The notes under the pieces are model-generated. The model did no database searches. It worked only from the letters and a program-made list of their open reading frames with translations, and was not told the DNA's origin. Positions 8,537 through 16,122 of a DNA stretch of 64,000 nucleotides are shown here, in pieces. Positions within the stretch are counted from its first letter, which is position 1; the number at the start of each line of letters is the position of its first letter. The stretch comes from Chitinivorax sp. PXF-14 (GTDB lineage: Bacteria > Pseudomonadota > Gammaproteobacteria > Burkholderiales > SCOH01): NCBI RefSeq assembly GCF_040812015.1, contig NZ_JBFNXJ010000008.1:62001-126000 (forward strand). Direction: 5' to 3'. A program made the translations under genes and the position numbers.

Positions 8537-9061
8537 ATGAAATGGTGTTTGGTTTTTCTCGTTGCGCTCCTTTCGCTTGCTGCGCATGGCGCATGGATTG
8601 ACCCGACAGGCAAAGCGATTCCAGACACGGAAAGCATGCGCAGCGCCGGTGACTTCGGCGTGCAAATCGTGCTGACGGCGGATGAAGACCGGTTTCGCCA
8701 GGCATGGAACACCTCAAAGACGCCACCGCGTCTGAGTACGACCAACACCGTACGTCTTGGCGCCGCTGTCTCGGCGCTCCTCATCTTTCATGGCTGCGCC
8801 CCGGACGCCGAGGGTGTTTGCGACGTGGTAGTCGAATTCGTTCTCGAAGACGCGGATGGCAAGAAAACACCTGCTGGTGGCGGCCCCGTCTGGATCGGAA
8901 AGCCGATGCAGCAACGATTCTTGCAGCTCGGCCAGGCGAGCATGAGCGTGGGTTTTGACAAGACCGACCCTGTCGGCGACTACAAGATTACGGCGAACGT
9001 CAAAGATCGCGTGTCTGGCCGATCACTTTCCGTCGTGTCCCGTTTGAAAGTGACTAAGTGA
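8537..9061 (+). CDS. Conserved periplasmic protein with signal peptide, function unknown
   Basis: A 174-residue protein starting MKWCLVFLVALLSLAAHG, a Sec signal peptide probably cut after AHG. The frame is open from 8489, but ATG 8537 has ATGGAG upstream and begins the signal sequence. The mature part contains SMRSAGDFGVQIVLT, a GAAVSALLIFHGCAPD stretch with a Cys pair (C in HGC and in EGVCDV, possibly a disulfide), and a beta-rich C-terminus. I recognise this as a conserved proteobacterial family without assigned function. It follows the SLATT-like gene and the Tlde1-like fragment; as a periplasmic protein it could be the orphan immunity partner of that effector, which is inference only. 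Confidence 0.65.
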   Translation: MKWCLVFLVALLSLAAHGAWIDPTGKAIPDTESMRSAGDFGVQIVLTADEDRFRQAWNTSKTPPRLSTTNTVRLGAAVSALLIFHGCAPDAEGVCDVVVEFVLEDADGKKTPAGGGPVWIGKPMQQRFLQLGQASMSVGFDKTDPVGDYKITANVKDRVSGRSLSVVSRLKVTK

Positions 9062-9130
9062 GCCATTAGGCCGTGCGGGCCCCGGCATTCCATCGCATCT
9101 TGCACATAGGCATATCAACGGAGGCAAACA

Positions 9131-9793
9131 ATGGCACGTGTCCGCGTTGAAGGTTTCACCATTTCGCTCGACGGGTACGGCGCCGGCCCGGATCAAGACC
9201 TCGACAACCCGCTCGGCGTGGGCGGGACGGAGCTGCACCAGTGGCTCATCCCGACCCGCACCTTCCTGCGGGCCCTGTTCGGCAAGGACGGCGGCACGAC
9301 CGGCGTCGACGATGATTTCGCCGCCCGTGGCTTTGACCGTGTCGGGGCCTGGATACTCGGTAGGAACATGTTCGGCCCGATTCGTGGCGACTGGGCGGAC
9401 AGCAACTGGAAAGGCTGGTGGGGCGACAATCCGCCGTATCACGTGCCCGTCTTCGTCCTGACCCATCATGCGCGTGCCCCCATCGAGATGGAAGGCGGCA
9501 CGACCTTCCACTTCATCACGGGCGGCATGCACGAGGCGCTCGACCGTGCACGCGAGGCCGCGGCCGGGCTGGACGTGCGGATAGGCGGCGGGCCGGCCAC
9601 CATCCGGCAATATCTGCGCGAGGGCCTGATCGATGAGCTGCACATCGCGATCTCGCCGGTGCTGCTCGGCCGAGGGGAGCCGCTGTTCGAAGGGTTGGAC
9701 TTGCGGACGCTGGGCTACGAGTGCGTTGAATCCGTCGCATCGGAGAAGGCTACGCATGTCGTGCTGCGGCGCACAGCGCGCACAGGCGCTTGA
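9131..9793 (+). CDS. Dihydrofolate reductase family protein (RibD C-terminal domain)
   Basis: A 220-residue protein of the RibD-C/DHFR fold, which binds NADPH and reduces pterin- or pyrimidine-like substrates. The start RVRVEGFTISLDGYGAG matches the family's first strand. GGTTFHFITGG is the dinucleotide-binding strand, and IGGGPATIRQYLREGLIDEL followed by ISPVLLGRGEPLFEG is the characteristic C-terminal block. A GGAGG site precedes ATG 9131. High GC like the core genome. It stands alone; in this family, individual substrates are rarely known, and it is not a housekeeping folA (which is about 160 residues). Confidence 0.85.
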   Translation: MARVRVEGFTISLDGYGAGPDQDLDNPLGVGGTELHQWLIPTRTFLRALFGKDGGTTGVDDDFAARGFDRVGAWILGRNMFGPIRGDWADSNWKGWWGDNPPYHVPVFVLTHHARAPIEMEGGTTFHFITGGMHEALDRAREAAAGLDVRIGGGPATIRQYLREGLIDELHIAISPVLLGRGEPLFEGLDLRTLGYECVESVASEKATHVVLRRTARTGA

Positions 9794-9986
9794 GCACACG
9801 TTGAAGGCCGATGCACCTGTCCGGGCGCAGCCTTGGCTCGAACGACAAGGGCTTTCCCATCAATCGTTAGTCGATTGCCTTCCCTCTTCCACTGACGGTC
9901 GTGCATCGCTGGCGATGCGCGGCCGCAGTTGGGGACGATCCCCTCCTCACCTTCATGCGATGCCTGCGAGAACTGGCCGCATCCCG

Positions 9987-11012
9987 TCAACCCGCCTTGC
10001 GCGCCTGCTGCGCCTTGCCATATTCGGACGGCGGCACGCCTTCCCAGCGCTTGAAGGCGCGGCGGAAATTCGCCAGATCGGTGTAGCCGAGCGTGTAGGC
10101 GATCTCCTGGATGCTGATATTGCCGGCCTTCAGGTGCTCTATCGCGCGTGTCCGCCGGACATCCTCCAGGATGGCCTTGAACGATGTCCCTTCCTGCAGC
10201 AGGTGGCGGTGCAGTGTGCGCTGCGTCATGTAGAGCAGGCGCGCGGCGACGGCAAGTGACGGGAAATTGCCGTTTGCCTCCAGCAGCAGCCGGCGCACGC
10301 GGGTGCTTAGCGAGGCCGAGCGCGTGAGCTTTTCGAGCTCGCGCTGGCAGATCGCCACGGCTTCGGCAAAGGCGTTCGGGTCGGCCATCTTGAGCGGCTG
10401 GTCGACCTCGGCCAGCGGGAAGGCGTAGCCAGCCCAATCCTGGCCGTAGCGCACCGGGCAGGCGAACATCTCATCCGCCAGCGCCGCGTAGTCCGGCGCG
10501 GCAAACGGGAAGGCGACGACGCGGACCCGGCAGGCGCCGGCACTGACGGCTTCGAGCAGCCGCGCAAAGGTCAGTACGACGGCTTCGAGCACCGGCCGGG
10601 CGATATCGTCGAGCGGCAGTTTCTCTTCGAAGACGAGCCGCATCTCGTCGCCATGGGCCATATGGCGGACGTTGACGAGCGTGGTGCGCACCGGCAGGTA
10701 GCGCTCGATCAGCTCGAATGCCTCGCGCAGCGTGCCGCTGTTCATTGCCGCATAGCCGAGAATCCCGTGGGCGTTGGGCGGCAGCCTGGCGCCAACCAGC
10801 AGGCCCAGCGCGGGCTCGCCGGTGATCGCGAGCGCGTCGCGTACCAGTTGCTGCACCTGCGGGAACGCGGGCTGCAGCGATGGATCAATCAGCTGCGCCA
10901 GCGTCATGCCGTTTTGGGCGAGCCATTGCCCGACATCGCCTCCACTCGCCTGGATCTGTTCGGCGATCTGGCGGATGTAGAAACCAGGCAAGGGATAGTC
11001 GGATCCAGACAT
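9987..11012 (-). CDS. AraC family transcriptional regulator
   Basis: A 341-residue regulator with an N-terminal arabinose-binding-like (PF12625-type) domain over about residues 10-200 (LGYAAMNSGTLREAFELIERY) and a C-terminal AraC double helix-turn-helix: LAVAARLLYMTQRTLHRHLL and then IQEIAYTLGYTDLANFRRAF, ending with the PSEY motif. The start MSGSDYPLPGF at 11012 is used; the 30 upstream in-frame codons are not typical. It is divergent from the ferredoxin-reductase-hydroxylase fusion gene, 142 bases away, and is the obvious candidate to control it, as related AraC proteins control alkane and xylene hydroxylase genes. The inducer is unknown. Confidence 0.88.
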   Translation of the reverse strand: MSGSDYPLPGFYIRQIAEQIQASGGDVGQWLAQNGMTLAQLIDPSLQPAFPQVQQLVRDALAITGEPALGLLVGARLPPNAHGILGYAAMNSGTLREAFELIERYLPVRTTLVNVRHMAHGDEMRLVFEEKLPLDDIARPVLEAVVLTFARLLEAVSAGACRVRVVAFPFAAPDYAALADEMFACPVRYGQDWAGYAFPLAEVDQPLKMADPNAFAEAVAICQRELEKLTRSASLSTRVRRLLLEANGNFPSLAVAARLLYMTQRTLHRHLLQEGTSFKAILEDVRRTRAIEHLKAGNISIQEIAYTLGYTDLANFRRAFKRWEGVPPSEYGKAQQARKAG

Positions 11013-11033
11013 GGGGGGCGAAAGATGGTGGGA

Positions 11034-11141
11034 TGACAAATTGTCAATAAATGACCCGTCAATGTCAATCCGCCCTCTCTCGGTGGGCTGTGTGGGCACC
11101 ATAACATCGGGTCACCACAAACCACAAACCACATACCACAA
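11034..11141. promoter_or_regulatory. Divergent control region: TGACAA palindrome and four tandem heptamers
   Basis: Between the AraC-type regulator and the hydroxylase fusion lie the palindrome TGACAAATTGTCA (11034-11046), a second TGACCCGTCA (11052-11061), and four head-to-tail heptamers ACCACAA, ACCACAA, ACCACAT, ACCACAA (11114-11141). The last heptamer touches the AAGGAGA ribosome binding site (11144-11150). The palindromes are plausible operator sites; the heptamers lie in the leader. Confidence 0.6.
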
Positions 11142-11154
11142 AGAAGGAGATCCC

Positions 11155-13401
11155 ATGCTGACAACAAGATCCCGCCAGGGGCCCAATACCGCCCACATCA
11201 ATGGCCGGCCGATCACGGTGGCGCCGGACGAAACGCTGCTGCAGGCCGCGCTGCGCGAAGGCATTGCCTTTCCGCACAGCTGCCGCGTCGGCGGCTGCGC
11301 CAACTGCAAGTGCAAGCTGGCCGAGGGCAAGGTCAAAGAGTTGACCGAGACCACCTATATCCTCAGCGACGAGGAGCTCGACCAGGGTTTCATCCTGGCT
11401 TGCCAGAGCGTGCCGCGCAGCGATGTGCGCATCGAAGTCGACCTGGCGGGCGCAGTGCCGCGCCAGCAGGTGAGCGGCAAGGTGGTGGGCCAGAGCAAGC
11501 TGACCCACGATATCACCCGCCTGCAGGTGCAGCTCGACACGCCGCTGGACTACCAGGCCGGCCAGTTCGCCGATATCAGCATCGGCTCGCTGCCGAGCAT
11601 CAGCCGTAGCTACTCGTTCGCCACCCCGCCGCAGGCCGATGGCCGCGTGGAATTCTTCGTGCGCAAGGTGCCGGGCGGCGTGTTCTCGACGGCCATCAAT
11701 GAGCGCGAGCTGATTGGCGAAACCGTCCGTGTGGATGGCCCCGCAGGCGACTTCTGGCTGCGCGAAGGGCGTACCCCGCTGCTGCTGGTGGCGGGAGGCA
11801 GCGGCCTCGCACCGATCCTGGCGCTGTTGCAGCAGGCCGCGCAGGACGGCTGCTCGCGGCCGGTGGCGCTGCTGTTCGGCGCCCGCACCGAGCGCGACCT
11901 GTATGCGCTCGACGAGATCGAGGCCATCCGCCGCAGCTGGCGCGGTGATTTCCGTTTTGTGCCGGTGCTCTCCGAAGCTGGCCCCAATGACGGCTGGGCC
12001 GGCGAACGCGGGCTGGTCACCGATCACCTGCAACGGCATCTCGCCGACGGCGCGGACGTCTATCTGTGCGGCCCGCCGGTGATGATCGATACGGCGGAGA
12101 AGCGGCTGCAGAGAGGTGGTGTCGGGCCAAAGCGCATCCATGCCGACCGTTTCCTGACACGGCAGGACACACCAGCCAAGAGCCAGCCGGCACGCCAGGC
12201 AGCGCCTGTCTTGCCCAAGACTTCGGCGGCGAACGACGCGGGGCTGTTCGATTACCTCAAGTACTTCCTGTTCCATGGCATCGCCATGCTGGCCGTGCTG
12301 TGCATCCTGGCCGGCGGCCAGTACACCACTTATGGCCTGCTGACGGTGCTCGGCTTCTACTTCATCGGCGACGCGATCGCCGGCGACGATCTGTCCACGC
12401 CAAACTACCGCCACCCCGGCATATTGACGGTGCAGCTGTGGCTCGCGCTGCCGCTGTTGTCGCTGATCGTGTTCTCCGCAGTCTGGAGCGTGAGCCCGGG
12501 CGATCCGCTAGGCTTTGGCGCCATGATCAGCGGGCTCAGCGGCATCGATGTGCTGGCGCTGCGCAACGCGACCGGCATCGGCCACCATGTGTCGGCCATC
12601 CTGCTGACCGGCCTGATGATCGGCATGATCGGCACCATCACCGCCCACGAGCTGACGCACCGCACTTGGGACCCGATCTCGATGCTGGTCGGCCGCTGGC
12701 TGCTGGCATTCAGCTTCGACACGGTCTTCGCGATCGAGCACGTGTACGGTCATCACCGTTATGTCTCCACCGAGCATGACCCGGCCACCGCGCCGCGCGG
12801 CCGCAATGTCTACTACCACGTGCTGGCCTCGACCATCATGAGCAACGTCAGCGCCTGGAAGATCGAAAAGCGCCGCCTGCAGCGCCGTGGCTATGGCCTG
12901 TTCTCGTACCACAACGCCTTCCTGCGCGGCCACCTGATGAGCGTGCTGCTGTTGCTGGGCGCCTGGTACATCGGCGGGCCGGTGGCTGCGGGCTTCTTCA
13001 CCCTGTGCGCATTGTGGGGCAAGGCATTGCTCGAAATCGTCAACTACATGGAGCACTACGGCATGGTGCGCAATCCGGAGACACCGGTGCAGCCGCGCCA
13101 CTCGTGGAACACCACCCGCCGCATCAGCTCCTGGTCGATGTTCAACCTGACGCGCCACTCGCACCACCACGCCCAGGGCGAGGTGCCCTACCAGGACCTG
13201 AAGCCGTTCCCCGATGCACCGACCATGGTCGGCGGCTACCTGACCACCATCCTGGTGGCGATGATCCCGCCGCTGTGGCATGCGCTGATGACGCCGAAGG
13301 TGCTGGCCTGGGACCGCGATTACGCCACCGAGGAAGAGCGCCAGCTGGCGAAGCGCGCCAACCAGCGCAGCGGCATCAGCAGATTGCGGGCGGCAGCCTG
13401 A
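11155..13401 (+). CDS. Ferredoxin-FAD/NAD(P) reductase-AlkB/XylM-type hydroxylase fusion
   Basis: A 748-residue self-sufficient membrane hydroxylase. Residues 1-90 are a plant-type 2Fe-2S ferredoxin with Cys43, Cys48, Cys51 and Cys83. Residues about 100-340 are a ferredoxin-NADP reductase-like module with the flavin motif RSYSF, the nucleotide site GGSGLAPILAL and CGPPVMID. After a linker, residues about 365-748 form a multi-helix non-haem di-iron hydroxylase with the histidine boxes HELTHR, EHVYGHHRY and RHSHHHA and the NYMEHYG motif. In the xylene monooxygenase pair XylA (ferredoxin-reductase) and XylM (hydroxylase) these parts are separate; here NADH-to-oxygen electron flow lies in one chain. 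The start is ATG 11155 after AAGGAGA; the frame is open upstream. Substrate could be n-alkanes, fatty acids or alkyl aromatics. A terminator follows at 13449. Confidence 0.9.
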   Translation: MLTTRSRQGPNTAHINGRPITVAPDETLLQAALREGIAFPHSCRVGGCANCKCKLAEGKVKELTETTYILSDEELDQGFILACQSVPRSDVRIEVDLAGAVPRQQVSGKVVGQSKLTHDITRLQVQLDTPLDYQAGQFADISIGSLPSISRSYSFATPPQADGRVEFFVRKVPGGVFSTAINERELIGETVRVDGPAGDFWLREGRTPLLLVAGGSGLAPILALLQQAAQDGCSRPVALLFGARTERDLYALDEIEAIRRSWRGDFRFVPVLSEAGPNDGWAGERGLVTDHLQRHLADGADVYLCGPPVMIDTAEKRLQRGGVGPKRIHADRFLTRQDTPAKSQPARQAAPVLPKTSAANDAGLFDYLKYFLFHGIAMLAVLCILAGGQYTTYGLLTVLGFYFIGDAIAGDDLSTPNYRHPGILTVQLWLALPLLSLIVFSAVWSVSPGDPLGFGAMISGLSGIDVLALRNATGIGHHVSAILLTGLMIGMIGTITAHELTHRTWDPISMLVGRWLLAFSFDTVFAIEHVYGHHRYVSTEHDPATAPRGRNVYYHVLASTIMSNVSAWKIEKRRLQRRGYGLFSYHNAFLRGHLMSVLLLLGAWYIGGPVAAGFFTLCALWGKALLEIVNYMEHYGMVRNPETPVQPRHSWNTTRRISSWSMFNLTRHSHHHAQGEVPYQDLKPFPDAPTMVGGYLTTILVAMIPPLWHALMTPKVLAWDRDYATEEERQLAKRANQRSGISRLRAAA

Positions 13402-13448
13402 CAAGGTTGGCCAGCCCCCGGCAAACCGCAGTCCAAGCTTGACCCGAC

Positions 13449-13480
13449 CCGCCCGGTCATACAGCCGGGCGGTTTTTTTC
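13449..13480 (+). terminator. Rho-independent terminator of the hydroxylase fusion gene
   Basis: CCGCCCGG (13449-13456), 8-base loop, CCGGGCGG (13465-13472), followed by seven T (13473-13479). It sits 47 bases after the stop codon. Confidence 0.92.
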
Positions 13481-13647
13481 ATGATGGCGGCGCCGTGCTT
13501 ATCCATCGTGGCCGCCAGCCCCGCGCACGGCTGCGCTGCAATGCCCCCATCGGCCACGGGCGGCACCTGCGGCGGCAGGTGCACTCGTCCGGCACGGCGA
13601 GCTGTGCTATGTTGGCGGCGCCCGTCATCCACCCCGCCCTATTCCTC

Positions 13648-14373
13648 ATGAGCAGCCGTGCCACGCGCCCAAGCGGAACGCCGTTGTGGGTTCAGATCGA
13701 AACCACACTCCGCGACGACATCCTCAAGCGCCGGCTGCATGGCCGGCTGCCCAACGAGCAGGCGCTGGCCGAGCGTTTCGAGGTCAATCGCCACACGGTG
13801 CGGCAGGCGGTGCAGGCGCTGCAGGCCAAGGGCCTGGTGCGCATCGAGCATGGCCGCGGCACCTTCGTCCAGGAAGAAATGATCGACTACCGGCTCGGCC
13901 GGTCGAGCCGCTTCTCGCATAGCCTGGCCAGCCAGCATCTGGTCAGCGACGTGGCGGTGCAGTCCTGGGCCGAGATCGCGGCGGCAGGCGACGTGGCCGC
14001 GCTGCTCGGCGTCGAGCCCGGCACGGCGCTGCTGCGCGTCGAATCACACGATCTGGCGGATGGCCGCGTGGTCAGCGTGTGCACGCAGTATTTCCCTCTG
14101 CCGCGCTTTGCCGGTTTCATCGAGGTTTACGGCGCTTGCGGCAGCGCAGCCGAGGCCTTTGCCCGCTTCGGCATCGGTGCGTTCTCCCGCACCATGAGCC
14201 GCATCAGCGCGCGGCTGCCGCGCCCCGAGGTGGCGCGCGCGCTGCAGCAAGGCAAGACCCAGCCCGTGCTGTATGTCGAGAGCGTCTATGCCGATGCGGC
14301 GGGGACGCCGATCGAATACGGCATCACGCGCTTTGGCGGCGACGCGGTGCAAATCGTCGTGGAGCCAGACTGA
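13648..14373 (+). CDS. GntR family (PhnF/HutC-type) regulator of the aminophosphonate locus
   Basis: A 241-residue regulator. Residues about 10-75 are a GntR winged helix-turn-helix (LPNEQALAERFEVNRHTVRQ, then LVRIEHGRGTFV). Residues about 90-240 are a UTRA effector domain ending in the YGITRFGGDAVQIVVEPD-type strand. The HutC/PhnF subfamily senses small metabolites, and this gene begins the 2-aminoethylphosphonate cluster, so the inducer is probably an aminophosphonate or an intermediate. The start ATG 13648 (MSSRATRPSG) gives the standard length; the frame is open back to 13495. The palindromes at 14390 and 19013 are the likely binding sites. Confidence 0.85.
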   Translation: MSSRATRPSGTPLWVQIETTLRDDILKRRLHGRLPNEQALAERFEVNRHTVRQAVQALQAKGLVRIEHGRGTFVQEEMIDYRLGRSSRFSHSLASQHLVSDVAVQSWAEIAAAGDVAALLGVEPGTALLRVESHDLADGRVVSVCTQYFPLPRFAGFIEVYGACGSAAEAFARFGIGAFSRTMSRISARLPRPEVARALQQGKTQPVLYVESVYADAAGTPIEYGITRFGGDAVQIVVEPD

Positions 14374-14385
14374 ATGGCTGTTAGC

Positions 14386-14409
14386 GCCGGACATCTAGAT
14401 GTCACCGGC
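14386..14409. promoter_or_regulatory. Palindromic operator GACATCTAGATGTC upstream of the binding-protein gene
   Basis: A perfect 14-base palindrome (14390-14403) flanked by GCCGG and CCGGC (14386-14390, 14405-14409), 63 bases before the substrate-binding protein start. Its core CATCTAGATG recurs before phnW. Twofold symmetry and position fit the adjacent GntR protein. Confidence 0.7.
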
Positions 14410-14466
14410 TTGTAACATCTGCCCCGTATCCTGCGTGTCATCCACCAACGCAATGGGGCATTCGAC

Positions 14467-15483
14467 ATGTTGTCTCTCTCCCGCATCACCGCCGCCGTGC
14501 TCGCACTGGCTGCCTCTCACGCCTTCGCCGACGCCACGCTGACCGTCTACACCGCGCTCGAAGCGGACCAGCTCAAGGCATACCAGCAGAAATTCGAAGA
14601 AGAAAACCCGAGCATCAAGATCAAGTGGGTGCGCGACTCCACCGGCATCATCACCGCCAAGTTGCTGGCCGAAAAAGCCAACCCGCAGGCCGACGTGGTG
14701 ATGGGCGTCGCGGCCTCGTCGCTGCTGGTACTCGAAAAGGAAGGCATGCTGCAGGGCTACGCGCCTAAGGATGTCGGCAAGCTCAGCAAGGGCTATGTCG
14801 ATGACGCCACCCCGCCGGCCTGGGTCGGCATGGACGTGTGGGCTTCGACCATCTGCTTCAACACTGTCGAAGCCGCCAAACAGGGCCTGAAGAAGCCGGA
14901 ATCGTGGAAGGACCTGCTCAAGCCTGAATACCGCGGCAAGATCGTCATGCCCAACCCGGCCTCCAGCGGCACCGGCTATTTCGACGTGACCGCGTGGCTC
15001 AAGCTGTACGGCGACAAGGAAGGCTGGAGCTATATGGACAAGCTGCACGACAACATCGCGCAGTACACCCATTCGGGCTCGAAGCCGTGCAAGCAGGTGG
15101 CTGCTGGCGAGTTTCCGGTCGGCATCTCGTTCGAATACCGCGCGGCCAAGCTGAAGGAAGGCGGCGCGCCGATCGATCTGGTGTTCCCGAAGGAAGGCCT
15201 GGGCTGGGATGTCGAAGCCACCGGCATCATGAAGGGCACCAGGAATCTCGATGCCGCCCGCCGCCTGGCCGACTGGTCCGCTTCGCGCTCGGCCAACGAG
15301 CTGTACGAGAAGAACTTCGCCGTGGTGGCCATGCCTGGCGTCGCCAAGCCGAACGCCTTCATCCCGGCCAATTACGAGCAGATGCTGATCAAGCAGGACC
15401 TGCGCTGGTCCGCATCGAACCGCGACACCATCCTGGCCGAATGGACCAAGCGCTACGACGCCAAGTCCGAGCCCAGGAAATAA
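14467..15483 (+). CDS. phnS: 2-aminoethylphosphonate ABC transporter, periplasmic binding protein
   Basis: A 338-residue type-2 periplasmic binding protein that captures the phosphonate for import. The signal peptide MLSLSRITAAVLALAASHAFA is followed by the mature start DATLTVYTALEADQLKAY, close to the iron(III)/2-AEP binding group. Other family marks are STGIITAKLLAEK, ADVVMGVAASS and NPASSGTGYFDVTAWLKLYG. It is the first transport gene, preceded by the palindromic operator, and is separated from the downstream genes by two hairpins, which often allow higher expression of the binding protein. Context (ATPase, permease, PhnW, PhnX) supports an aminophosphonate rather than iron as ligand. Confidence 0.88.
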   Translation: MLSLSRITAAVLALAASHAFADATLTVYTALEADQLKAYQQKFEEENPSIKIKWVRDSTGIITAKLLAEKANPQADVVMGVAASSLLVLEKEGMLQGYAPKDVGKLSKGYVDDATPPAWVGMDVWASTICFNTVEAAKQGLKKPESWKDLLKPEYRGKIVMPNPASSGTGYFDVTAWLKLYGDKEGWSYMDKLHDNIAQYTHSGSKPCKQVAAGEFPVGISFEYRAAKLKEGGAPIDLVFPKEGLGWDVEATGIMKGTRNLDAARRLADWSASRSANELYEKNFAVVAMPGVAKPNAFIPANYEQMLIKQDLRWSASNRDTILAEWTKRYDAKSEPRK

Positions 15484-15489
15484 GCGCCC

Positions 15490-15540
15490 GCCGGGCCTGG
15501 CGCCCGGCCCCTGTTTCAATGGCGGGCGCCTGCGCCCGCC
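15490..15540 (+). repeat. Two GC-rich intercistronic hairpins after phnS
   Basis: GCCGGGC/GCCCGGC (15490-15508) and GGCGGGCGC/GCGCCCGCC (15521-15540) fold independently. There is no T-run. Such structures after a binding-protein gene usually stabilise the upstream message or reduce read-through. Confidence 0.65.
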
Positions 15541-15555
15541 CATCGCGTTTGCACC

Positions 15556-16122
15556 ATGAACCCTAACGTTATCGAATCGCTCGACGCGCTCTCTGCGCTA
15601 TACCTGGGCCAGGGCCAGTCGCGCTACGGCGGCGAGGCCGTCAGCCAGCTTGCGCATGCGCTGCAGTCGGCCCACGCGGCCGAGGCGAGCGGCGCCGCGC
15701 CGTCGCTGATCGTCGCCGCGCTGCTGCACGATGTCGGCCACCTCGTCGCCGGCCAGGGCAATCACGATGTCGCCAACGGCATCGACGATCACCATGAAGC
15801 CGTCGGCGTCAACGCCCTGCGCGCGCTGTTCGGCGACGAGGTGCTGCAGCCGATCGCGCTGCACGTGGCGGCCAAGCGCTACCTGTGTGCACTGCACCCT
15901 GATTACCTGGCGCTGCTGTCTGACGCCTCGCGCCAGTCGCTCGCCCTGCAGGGTGGGCCGATGACGGCGGACGAGGCTGCTCGCTTCAGTCTGCGGCCAT
16001 ATGCCGCCGAGGCCATCGGCCTGCGCCATTGCGATGACGCGGCCAAGGCGGTCGATGCGATCACGCCCCCCTTCGAACACTACCTGGCCATGGCGGCAAC
16101 GCTGCTGAAACCTGCCCAATGA
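15556..16122 (+). CDS. HD-domain oxygenase of phosphonate catabolism (PhnZ-like)
   Basis: A 188-residue HD-superfamily protein of the mixed-valent di-iron oxygenase type. The HD motif is LLHDVGH near residue 57, a second metal region is DDHHEAVGVNAL near residue 79, and the N-terminal YGGEAVSQLAHAL segment carries the Tyr and Glu that gate the iron centre in PhnZ. PhnZ cleaves 1-hydroxy-2-aminoethylphosphonate to glycine and phosphate after PhnY hydroxylates 2-AEP. No PhnY is visible here, so the substrate may arrive from outside or the enzyme may act on another 1-hydroxyphosphonate. The stop overlaps the ATPase start as ATGA at 16119. Confidence 0.82.
   Translation: MNPNVIESLDALSALYLGQGQSRYGGEAVSQLAHALQSAHAAEASGAAPSLIVAALLHDVGHLVAGQGNHDVANGIDDHHEAVGVNALRALFGDEVLQPIALHVAAKRYLCALHPDYLALLSDASRQSLALQGGPMTADEAARFSLRPYAAEAIGLRHCDDAAKAVDAITPPFEHYLAMAATLLKPAQ

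Noticed and set aside
9868-9874. GTTAGTC-like site after the DHFR-family gene as a second cassette end
   Set aside because: Does not fit the GTTRRRY core and has no symmetric partner.
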